A stretch of DNA of 64,000 bases from Nocardiopsis sp. TSRI0078. Its GTDB lineage: Bacteria > Actinomycetota > Actinomycetes > Streptosporangiales > Streptosporangiaceae. How positions within the stretch are numbered: position 1 is the stretch's first letter; the number at the start of each line of letters is the position of its first letter. A program made the position numbers and the translations under genes. Location of the stretch: the NCBI RefSeq assembly GCF_001905145.1, contig NZ_LWLB01000001.1:1-64000 (forward strand), given 5' to 3'. The notes beneath the pieces are model-generated. The model had not been told where the DNA came from. It searched no databases and saw only the letters and a program-made list of their open reading frames with translations. Positions 58,048 through 64,000 of the stretch are shown in pieces.

Positions 58048-58713
58048 ATGGCCAGGAGCGGCGGAGGACGGCGCACGAGCGAGGAGACCAAGGAGCGTCT
58101 GCTCGCGGCCGCGAGCGAGGTACTGCGTGAGGAGGGGTACGCCGGGGCGTCGGCGCGGGCCATCGCCACACGCGCGGAGGCCAACTCGGCGCTGGTCTTC
58201 TACCACTTCGGCGGGGTCGACCAGCTGCTGCTGGCCGCGCTGGACCGCTCCAGCGCCGAGCGCATGGCCATGTACCGGGAGATCACCGCACGGGCGGGCA
58301 CCCTGGAGGAGCTGGTGGAGGCGGCCATGCGGATCTACCGGACCGACCTGGAGCGCGGCTACATCACCGAGTTCTCCGAGCTGGTGGCCGCCGCCGTCAC
58401 CAAGCCGGAGCTGCGCGAGGAGATCCGGGCCCGCTCCGAGCCGTGGATCGCCTTCATCGAGCACGAGTGGAACCGGGTCCTGGGCGGATCCGCCCTGGGC
58501 AGGCTGCTGCCCGCCCGCGAGGTGGCCTACGGGGCGATCACGTTCTACCTGGGCGTGAACCTGTTCTCGGTGCTCGACGAGGACCACTCGCGCACCGAGG
58601 CGGTCTTCGGCCTGGCCGCGGGGCTGGCCCCCCGGGCGAAGCTGCTCACCCTGCGCCTGCCCCGGCGGGGCCGGGACGTAGGCTGGCCCCCGGACGAGGA
58701 GGAGGGCGCATGA
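58048..58713 (+). CDS. TetR-family transcriptional regulator
   Basis: A 221-residue repressor. The N-terminal helix-turn-helix (about 12-60) reads KERLLAAASEVLREEGYAG followed by [20 protein letters not shown] and the GGVDQLLLAALD helix. The C-terminal ligand domain is helical and ends in an Arg-rich, acidic tail (PRRGRDVGWPPDEEEGA). ATG 58048 is clearly favoured by AAGGAGG just upstream; the longer frame would run into the operator. It overlaps the Nudix gene start as ATGA. It most likely represses itself and the divergent membrane operon through the GATTAAA sites; the inducer is unknown. Confidence 0.94.
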   Translation: MARSGGGRRTSEETKERLLAAASEVLREEGYAGASARAIATRAEANSALVFYHFGGVDQLLLAALDRSSAERMAMYREITARAGTLEELVEAAMRIYRTDLERGYITEFSELVAAAVTKPELREEIRARSEPWIAFIEHEWNRVLGGSALGRLLPAREVAYGAITFYLGVNLFSVLDEDHSRTEAVFGLAAGLAPRAKLLTLRLPRRGRDVGWPPDEEEGA

Positions 58714-59198
58714 GCAGCGGTATCACGGTGGCGCCGGGGGTCGGGTTCCCGGACACCTCCGACGGGCGGACCCACGTGGCGGGCGCGGTCATCGCCGACG
58801 GCCGGGGCAGGGTCTTCGCGCAGCGCCGGTCCCCCACCCGGAAGGTGTTCCCGCACTGCTGGGACATCGTCGGCGGGCACGTCGAGCGCGGTGAGGGCAT
58901 GCTGGAGGGGTTGGCGCGCGAGGTCGAGGAGGAGACCGGCTGGAGGCTCACCGAGGTGCTGGCCGAGCTGTTCCGGCTGGACTGGGACCCCGGGGACGGC
59001 GTGACCCGGCACGAGGTGGACTACCTGGTGCGGGTGGAGGGCGACCTGGACGCGCCGCGCCTGGAGCCGGGCAAGCACACCGAGTTCATGTGGGTGGACG
59101 ACTCCCTGGTGCACCGGCTGCGCGACGAGCGCGACCCGGGCGACTACTTCATCACCGACATCGTGCAGCGCGGCATCGACGCCGCCCGCTCCCTCTGA
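58710..59198 (+). CDS. Nudix hydrolase (IPP isomerase-like group)
   Basis: A 162-residue Nudix protein. The Nudix box is complete: GGHVERGEGMLEGLAREVEEE then TGW, preceded by the RRSPTRKVFPHCWDIV segment typical of the isopentenyl-diphosphate isomerase-like or YfcD group of Nudix enzymes, and ending in EFMWVDDSLVHRLRDERD. Coupled to tetR through an ATGA overlap with a GGAGGAGGG site. Metal-dependent hydrolysis of a nucleoside diphosphate derivative is expected; the exact substrate is unknown. Whether it works with the lipid-methyltransferase operon is open. Confidence 0.9.
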   Translation: MSSGITVAPGVGFPDTSDGRTHVAGAVIADGRGRVFAQRRSPTRKVFPHCWDIVGGHVERGEGMLEGLAREVEEETGWRLTEVLAELFRLDWDPGDGVTRHEVDYLVRVEGDLDAPRLEPGKHTEFMWVDDSLVHRLRDERDPGDYFITDIVQRGIDAARSL

Positions 59199-59239
59199 GC
59201 GGTGGTTCGCGGACTTCGCCCGGAGCGGTGAGCGCGGGG

Positions 59240-60106
59240 TCAGATGCTCGGAACCCCGGCGAGGACCAGGCCGAGCCACACGGCGAACGGGCTCGCCGCG
59301 AAGTCCCGGCCCCACACCACGGGACGGTCGGCGGACCCGGGCAGCCCGTCGCGGGCCTCCCGGACGAACCGGGCGATCCGCCTGGCCACCCTCTGGTTCT
59401 GGGCCACGGTGCGCCCCCAGGCCCTGGAGCGGAACACCCCGCCGTCGGCGAGGTGGACGCCGACCCCGTCCCCGGCATCGACCCGTACGACCTGTTCCAC
59501 GGGAACCGCGACCCTGGCGACGTACCGCTTCAGGATCAGGCCCGTTCCGGACAGGCGGACCTCCGGATAGACCGTCCGCTGCCAGACCACCAGCGCGAGG
59601 ACCGGCAGCGATACCGCCACTGACGCATACCGGTCACCCTCCTCCGCGCCGAGCACGAGCACCGCGGACAGCGCCATCAGGACCAGCACCACCGCGACCC
59701 CCAGGACACGGACGGGGCGGCGGTACAGGGTGACCGGCATGGTGGCCGAAGATCCGGAACGGTCGTCGGCTCCGCGTCCGTCCCGGAGCCGACGCAGGGA
59801 GTCGTCGAACGGGTCCGGTGGCAGACCGCTCACGCCCAAGAAGACGAACGCTCCCGCCCCGTAGGCGAGCGCGGCCTCCCTCGCGTACAGGAGAACGCAT
59901 CCACTGGCGAGGAAACCCCACCAGAAGCGCACGCACGAACGGGGGAACCGCGCTGCCCGGACTGCGTCGAACCACAGCCGTGCGTTGCCGTCTTCCGGTG
60001 TCCCCCCGGCCACCCGTCTGTCGGCGGCGATGACGCGCGTCTCCACGTACAGTGCGGCCGTGGTTCCGAGGACGAAGAGCACGAGGATGATCACTGCGGC
60101 GGTCAT
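59240..60106 (-). CDS. Four-helix membrane protein of unknown function
   Basis: A 288-residue protein starting at ATG 60106. An N-terminal helix (AAVIILVLFVLGTTAALYVE) is followed by a short cytoplasmic part, a second membrane pair (FWWGFLASGCVLLY, AYGAGAFVFLGVSG), a polar loop and two further helices (about 145-165 and 175-190). The C-terminal 100 residues (YPEVRLSGTGLILKRYVARVAVPVEQVVRVDAG) look like a small beta-rich, PH-like domain, then a last hydrophobic stretch (FAVWLGLVLAGV). This resembles bacterial YdbT/PH-domain membrane proteins only loosely. No operon partner. Function unknown. Confidence 0.7.
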   Translation of the reverse strand: MTAAVIILVLFVLGTTAALYVETRVIAADRRVAGGTPEDGNARLWFDAVRAARFPRSCVRFWWGFLASGCVLLYAREAALAYGAGAFVFLGVSGLPPDPFDDSLRRLRDGRGADDRSGSSATMPVTLYRRPVRVLGVAVVLVLMALSAVLVLGAEEGDRYASVAVSLPVLALVVWQRTVYPEVRLSGTGLILKRYVARVAVPVEQVVRVDAGDGVGVHLADGGVFRSRAWGRTVAQNQRVARRIARFVREARDGLPGSADRPVVWGRDFAASPFAVWLGLVLAGVPSI

Positions 60107-60279
60107 GCGGCACCGCGCGGGTGTGCGGGGGACATGGGGGAACGCCCGTCCAGCCGGTGAAGGGGGACCCCAGCATGCCACACGCCCTCCCCCGAGGCCT
60201 TCTCGGGGACCGACGCCCGCCTCCGGGCGATCGGCACCGAGAGCGTCCACGCGGTCCCCGTGCAGGATCCGTACGGGCC

Positions 60280-61773
60280 TCAGCCGGCCCGGTCGGCCTC
60301 CTGGATCGCGAGGGGCAGCGCGTCCAGCAGGTCGGACGCGCTGATCGGCGCCCCGTCCCGGGCGAGCACGGCGGCGCGTCCGTGCAGGTAGGCGCCGCAC
60401 ATCGCGGCCTCACGCGCGGGCAGCCCGGCGGCCAGGAGCGCGCCGATCGCCCCCGACAGCACATCACCGGACCCGGCCGTCGCCAGCAGCGGCGTACCCG
60501 TCGGGTTGACGACCACGGGCGCTCCCGGGTGCGCGACCACCGTGGTCGACCCCTTGAGCAGGACCGTGCACCCGAAGCGGTCGCGGGCGCGGGCCGCGTA
60601 CTCCAGGCGACTCGCCTCCACGTCCCCCCGGTCGGCCTCCAGCAGCCGGGCCAGCTCCCCGGCGTGCGGGGTCAGCACCGTGTGCGCCGTCCGCTCGCCG
60701 ACCAGTTCGGCCAGCGCGGCTCCTCCGCGCCCCGTGAGCAGGGTGAGCCCGTCGGCGTCGACGAGTACGGGCAGGTCGCTCTCCAGGACGGCGTGGAGTT
60801 CGTCGGAGTTGGCCGGATGCGTGCCGCGCCCGGAGCCGATGACGACGGCCGAGGCCCGCCCGGGTGACAGGTCGGTGCTGCTCTGCGGGTCCAGGAGGTC
60901 GGCGACGGTCTCCGGCCAGCGGGAGAGCACCTGGTCGACGACGCTCGGCCCGCCCCCGTAGCGGACCATCCCGACCCCGGTGCGCAGCGCTCCCCCGACG
61001 CACAGGACGGCGGCGCCCCGGTACCGGTCCGATCCCGCGCGGACGGCGAGCACGCCCCGGCGGTACTTGTCGGTCTCGGCGCCGTGGACCGGCAGGAGCG
61101 AGGCGATGTCCACAGCCTGTGGACGGACCAGGGCGGGCCCGGACAGCTCGGGGGCCAGCCCGATGTCCACGAGGTGGATCCGGCCCGCGCGGTCGGAGCC
61201 CGGGTCGACGAACAGACCCGGCTTGTGGGTGCCGAAGGTGACGGTGACGTCGGCGCGGACGGCGTGCCCGGAGACCTCGCCGGTGTCGGCGTCCACTCCG
61301 CTGGGCAGGTCGACCGCGACCACGGGGGCGGGGGAGTTCGCGGCGAGCAGGGCCAGCGTGGCGTGCGGCTCGCGCAGCCCCCCGCGCCCGCCGATACCGA
61401 GGAGCCCGTCGACGATGAGGTCGGCGTCGAACAGGTCGCTCTCGTCCGCCATGGCGTCGGTGAACCACCGGGTCCGGCCGCCCGCCGCGCGCAGGGCGCG
61501 GGCACCGTCCTGGTGGAGGCCCCTCCCCGCGAGCAGGGCGTGCACGTCCGCTCCCCGCGCCGCGAGGCTCGCGCCCGCGTACAGGGCGTCGCCGCCGTTG
61601 TCCCCGCCGCCGACCAGGAGGACGACGCGCGCCCCGTACACACGGGGCAGGAGCCGGGCGCACTCCGCGGCGAGCCCGGCCGCGGCCCTGCGCATGAGGG
61701 TTCCGTCGGGAACGCGCGCCATGAGCGCGGACTCGGCTTCACGGACGGCGCTGACGCTGTGTGCGGAGAGCAC
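60280..61773 (-). CDS. nnr: Bifunctional NAD(P)H-hydrate epimerase / ADP-dependent dehydratase
   Basis: A 497-residue repair enzyme for hydrated NAD(P)H. The N-terminal YjeF (NnrE) epimerase domain (about 1-215) has LLVGGGDNGGDALYAG, FDADLIVDGLLGIGG and PVVAVDLPSGVDADTGEV. The C-terminal ribokinase-fold dehydratase (NnrD, about 225-490) has VVIGSGRGTHPANS, VLTPHAGELARLLE, VLLKGSTTVVAHP and the nucleotide-site GSGDVLSGAIGALL. Together they re-dehydrate S-NAD(P)HX after epimerising the R form. Length and fusion order are the usual ones. Divergent from the intein-containing amidase gene; unrelated to it functionally. Confidence 0.95.
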   Translation of the reverse strand: MLSAHSVSAVREAESALMARVPDGTLMRRAAAGLAAECARLLPRVYGARVVLLVGGGDNGGDALYAGASLAARGADVHALLAGRGLHQDGARALRAAGGRTRWFTDAMADESDLFDADLIVDGLLGIGGRGGLREPHATLALLAANSPAPVVAVDLPSGVDADTGEVSGHAVRADVTVTFGTHKPGLFVDPGSDRAGRIHLVDIGLAPELSGPALVRPQAVDIASLLPVHGAETDKYRRGVLAVRAGSDRYRGAAVLCVGGALRTGVGMVRYGGGPSVVDQVLSRWPETVADLLDPQSSTDLSPGRASAVVIGSGRGTHPANSDELHAVLESDLPVLVDADGLTLLTGRGGAALAELVGERTAHTVLTPHAGELARLLEADRGDVEASRLEYAARARDRFGCTVLLKGSTTVVAHPGAPVVVNPTGTPLLATAGSGDVLSGAIGALLAAGLPAREAAMCGAYLHGRAAVLARDGAPISASDLLDALPLAIQEADRAG

Positions 61774-61926
61774 GGGTTACCTCCCGGGGGTGGACCGGCC
61801 ACCATCGTGCCGCAGTCGGGGGCGGGCGGGGTGGGTTCGCCACACCGTAAGGGCCGTGGCAAGAGATTCCCACCGAATGTCATGGATTCACCACCCTCCG
61901 GAGTGCTTCCTTGGCACAATGGGGTC

Positions 61927-63879
61927 ATGCCTCGACCGAGCGAATACGTGTCCCGGTCCGAACTCGGCTGGCCGGAGAGCCCGGCCTCCTACGCCGATCC
62001 CCGATCAGGCCTGGTCGTCCACTACGACGGTGTCGACCAGGGACTCGCCGGCAGGAACCACTCGGCCTGCCTCGCCTACTGGCACAACACCCGCGCGTTC
62101 CACATGGGCCCCTCCCGTGGGTGGGTCGATGTCGGATACTGCGTGGACGAAGCGACCGAGATCCTCACCGAGGACGGCTGGCGGACGTTCCACCAGATCT
62201 CCCCCGGTGACATCGTTCTCACCCTCGACCACGAGACGGGGATGTCGGAGTGGCAGCCCCTCCAGGACGTCCACGTCTTCCCCGCCATGCCCCGGGAACT
62301 GGTCCGGATGGAGGGGCGCGAACACTCGTCACTGACGACTCCTGGCCACCGGTGGCCCGTGGAGCGCCACCACAGGCGTACAGGAACCGAAAGGCGAAAG
62401 CACGAGGACGGGACATGGGCCCGGACCGGCCGCGCGGCACGTGGCGTCAAGGGGCACGAACGGATGTGGGCGACCACGGACACGCTCGGTCACCGGGACC
62501 GGATTCCCCTGTCGGCTCCCTGCGCGCACCTGCCCACCGAACCCAAGTGGTCCGACGCACTCGTGGAGCTGGTGGCCTGGTTCTGGGCCGGGGGGCACAT
62601 CAGGTCGCGGGAGGAAAGCCGCGGAGCCGGCACCAGTGTGGCCGTCCTCCAGTCGGAGGCGAGGAACCCCGCCGGTGCGGCCAGGATCCGAGACGCGTTG
62701 CACGGTGCTTTCGGCCCACCCTGTGAGAAGCCTCCCCGGGCCGGCGGGTACACCGACGGCATCCCGTGGTGGCGTGAGGTCCGCAGCCGCCACCAGACCG
62801 GGTTCCACCTGTCCTCCGACGCCGGCCGTGTCCTGGACGAACACGCCCCCGGACGGGTTCCCACCCACGCGTTCCTGCGCTCGCTGACCGCGGAGCAGCT
62901 CGCCCTGTTCATCGAGGCGTCACCGCTGGGAGGCGGCCACGGCGACCGCACGGACGACGCCCGGGCCCTCGGCCAGAAGGGCCGCGCCGCCGCCGAGGCC
63001 CTCCAGTTCGCCGCGATCCTCGCCGGGCGAGCGGCCTCCCTACGGCGCCGGCCTCCCACCTCCTCGACTCCGTATCCCGGGTGGAAGGTGGACCTGCACC
63101 GCGAGACCCACGTCGCGCCCCGGGCCGCGGCGGCCGGGAAGGCGGAGTTCACCCTCCTGCGCGAGCCCTACGAGGGACGGATCTGGTGCGTGCGCACACC
63201 GAACTCCACCTGGCTGGCCAGGCGTGAGGGCACGGTGTACTTCACCGGCAACTCGTTCATGTGCTGTGCACACGGATACGTCCTGGAAGGCCGGGGCCTG
63301 TACAGGGCCCAGGCCGCACAGCCGGGCGGCAACACCACCCACTACTCGGTGACGCTGGCGACCGGCCCGACCGATCCCATCACGCCCGAGCAGGTCAACG
63401 CCGTCCGCGCGCTCCGGCAGTGGCTGAGGGAACCCGGCACCTCCGTCTCCGGCAGGGTGCTCGGCCACCGCGACTTCGTCTCCACGTCGTGCCCCGGCGA
63501 CAGGGCCTACGCCCTCGTCCAAAACGGCACGTTCGAACAGCCCCCCGGTGAGATCACGGAGGTACACGACATGCTCGGACTGCGCATCGGCAGCACGGGA
63601 GAGGCGGTCAAGCTTCTCCAACTCAGGATCAGGAGGGCGGGCTTCGGGGACGCACTGGGCGAGAACGGGGCCGACTCCGTCTACGGGCCCGCCACCGCCG
63701 AGGGCGTGCGCCGGTGCCGCGAGTACGTCGGCAGCCGGGCGCTGGACGGGTACGGAGACAGGATGACCGCCCACGCGGTCGACCAGGTCGAGGCCGCCGT
63801 CACCAAGCGCGCCCTGGAAAGGGCCTCGGAGGCCTTCGGCCCGGTCCAGGACGAGGACGACGAGCCGGCCGTGGGCTAA
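61927..63879 (+). CDS. PGRP/Amidase_2 N-acetylmuramoyl-L-alanine amidase with an in-frame intein and PG-binding tail
   Basis: A 650-residue precursor. The extein starts as a zinc amidase (SGLVVHYDGVDQG with His32; GPSRGWVDVGY) and is broken after Tyr71 by an intein (residues 72-442). It resumes at Ser443 with SFMCCAHGYVLEGRGL, NTTHYSVTLATG and the other zinc-site residues His514 and Cys522 (GHRDFVSTSCPGD). A C-terminal peptidoglycan-binding-like domain follows (about 545-635: LRIGSTGEAVKLLQLRIRRAGF, VYGPATAEGVRRC). Spliced, it would be a 279-residue endolysin-like amidase cleaving the lactyl-Ala bond. It has no signal peptide and no phage neighbours. ATG 61927 lies 6 bases after a CACAAT box, so a leaderless message is possible. 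Splicing is predicted, not shown. Confidence 0.92.
   Translation: MPRPSEYVSRSELGWPESPASYADPRSGLVVHYDGVDQGLAGRNHSACLAYWHNTRAFHMGPSRGWVDVGYCVDEATEILTEDGWRTFHQISPGDIVLTLDHETGMSEWQPLQDVHVFPAMPRELVRMEGREHSSLTTPGHRWPVERHHRRTGTERRKHEDGTWARTGRAARGVKGHERMWATTDTLGHRDRIPLSAPCAHLPTEPKWSDALVELVAWFWAGGHIRSREESRGAGTSVAVLQSEARNPAGAARIRDALHGAFGPPCEKPPRAGGYTDGIPWWREVRSRHQTGFHLSSDAGRVLDEHAPGRVPTHAFLRSLTAEQLALFIEASPLGGGHGDRTDDARALGQKGRAAAEALQFAAILAGRAASLRRRPPTSSTPYPGWKVDLHRETHVAPRAAAAGKAEFTLLREPYEGRIWCVRTPNSTWLARREGTVYFTGNSFMCCAHGYVLEGRGLYRAQAAQPGGNTTHYSVTLATGPTDPITPEQVNAVRALRQWLREPGTSVSGRVLGHRDFVSTSCPGDRAYALVQNGTFEQPPGEITEVHDMLGLRIGSTGEAVKLLQLRIRRAGFGDALGENGADSVYGPATAEGVRRCREYVGSRALDGYGDRMTAHAVDQVEAAVTKRALERASEAFGPVQDEDDEPAVG
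62140..63252 (+). mobile_element. LAGLIDADG-type intein (371 codons) inside the amidase gene
   Basis: Splicing block A begins at Cys72 (CVDEATEILTEDGWRTFHQI then GDIVLTLD). Block B is TTPGH with Thr137-His141. Between them and the end lies a DOD homing domain: motif 1 LVELVAWFWAGGHIR (212-226) and motif 2 LALFIEASPLGGGHGD (325-340), with a QSEARNP segment after motif 1. Blocks F/G read IWCVRTPNSTWLARREGTVY then FTGN, ending in Asn442, followed by Ser443 as the +1 residue. The penultimate residue is Gly rather than the common His. Both acidic metal-binding positions of the endonuclease motifs look to be Gly, so homing is probably lost. The site falls in a conserved amidase motif, as is typical of inteins. 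Confidence 0.9.
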
Positions 63880-63897
63880 GGGCCCCGCGCGCAACCC

Positions 63898-64000
63898 TCA
63901 CTCGCAGCCGACACCGTCTCCGTCCCGGTCCAGGTGGCGGCCGTAGCCCGCGTCGCCCCGGCGCACGGGGGCCGCGCCGGCGGCGCGCGCCGCGTCGCAG
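63898..64000 (-). CDS. Excalibur calcium-binding domain protein, C-terminal fragment
   Basis: The last 33 codons of a minus-strand gene whose 5' part lies beyond the window. They read CDAARAAGAAPVRRGDAGYG followed by RHLDRDGDGVGCE and a TGA stop. This is the excalibur motif: two Cys bracketing a DxDxDG calcium loop, found at the C-terminus of many secreted or surface actinobacterial proteins. The upstream domains (signal peptide, nuclease or other) cannot be seen. It converges on the amidase gene, whose stop lies 18 bp away. Confidence 0.85.
   Translation of the reverse strand, partial: CDAARAAGAAPVRRGDAGYGRHLDRDGDGVGCE

Noticed and set aside
61927-63879. Prophage or phage remnant around the intein-containing amidase
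   Set aside because: The amidase lacks a signal peptide and is endolysin-like, but the flanks are nnr and an excalibur-domain gene, with no integrase, holin, capsid or attachment repeat in view.

Overview
The window is a very GC-rich chromosomal segment with dense genes, frequent GTG and TTG starts, a WhiB-family regulator, many anti-sigma and STAS switch proteins, ectoine genes and an OsaABC-like osmosensing system. Together these point to a filamentous actinobacterium. A Nocardiopsis-type member of the Nocardiopsaceae is my best guess, but this is inferred from gene content and not from any marker comparison. I see no rRNA, tRNA, CRISPR array, transposase or integrase.

Layout. 1-13.5 kb is largely housekeeping: the pcrA helicase, a nucleoside hydrolase, a LiaFSR-like envelope-stress set (kinase with a PspC domain, LuxR-type regulator, and a divergent PspC/LiaF protein with a small membrane partner), rsmA, an alpha-methylacyl-CoA racemase, a large phosphatase-like membrane protein and a STAS protein. 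13.5-20 kb holds an M50-type membrane peptidase, a His/Asp/Glu-rich secreted protein, an SRPBCC protein, ppk coupled to a Nudix-histidine phosphatase fusion, and a CPBP protease. 20-26.2 kb is an osmolyte block on the minus strand: ectABC for ectoine synthesis, then a strong hairpin, then ehuBCDA for ectoine uptake. 26.2-30 kb carries whiB, a membrane protein plus CopC pair, and a PP2C phosphatase.

30-44 kb is a signalling island: a glycosyltransferase, a MEDS/HATPase protein, STAS, GAF-ANTAR and PAS-GAF proteins, and an osaB-osaA / osaC-like divergon (response regulator, giant HAMP-repeat hybrid kinase, RsbW/GAF/SpoIIE protein). In Streptomyces OsaABC governs osmoadaptation, so the window combines osmotic sensing with ectoine synthesis and recapture. 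44-49 kb holds an HtrA protease facing an MprAB-like two-component system, recalling mprAB-pepD of mycobacteria. 48.6-52.8 kb has a CoA-ester lyase divergent from a DMSO-reductase-family molybdoenzyme, followed by a solitary RelE-like toxin gene. 52.5-59.2 kb has a PrsW protease and a TetR-controlled divergon with a membrane methyltransferase-DCC fusion. 59-64 kb has a membrane protein, the bifunctional nnr repair enzyme, a peptidoglycan amidase interrupted by an intein, and the C-terminus of an excalibur-domain protein.

The most unusual object is the amidase gene at 61927-63879. An in-frame 371-residue LAGLIDADG-type intein splits the conserved GWxDxGY-S motif of a PGRP/Amidase_2 domain, and both homing-endonuclease acidic positions appear to be glycine. 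Other items of interest are the TetR triple operator at 57978-58010, tandem 15-bp repeats upstream of whiB, a RelE-like toxin gene with no antitoxin and no native stop, and a cluster of spaced direct repeats in front of the molybdoenzyme.
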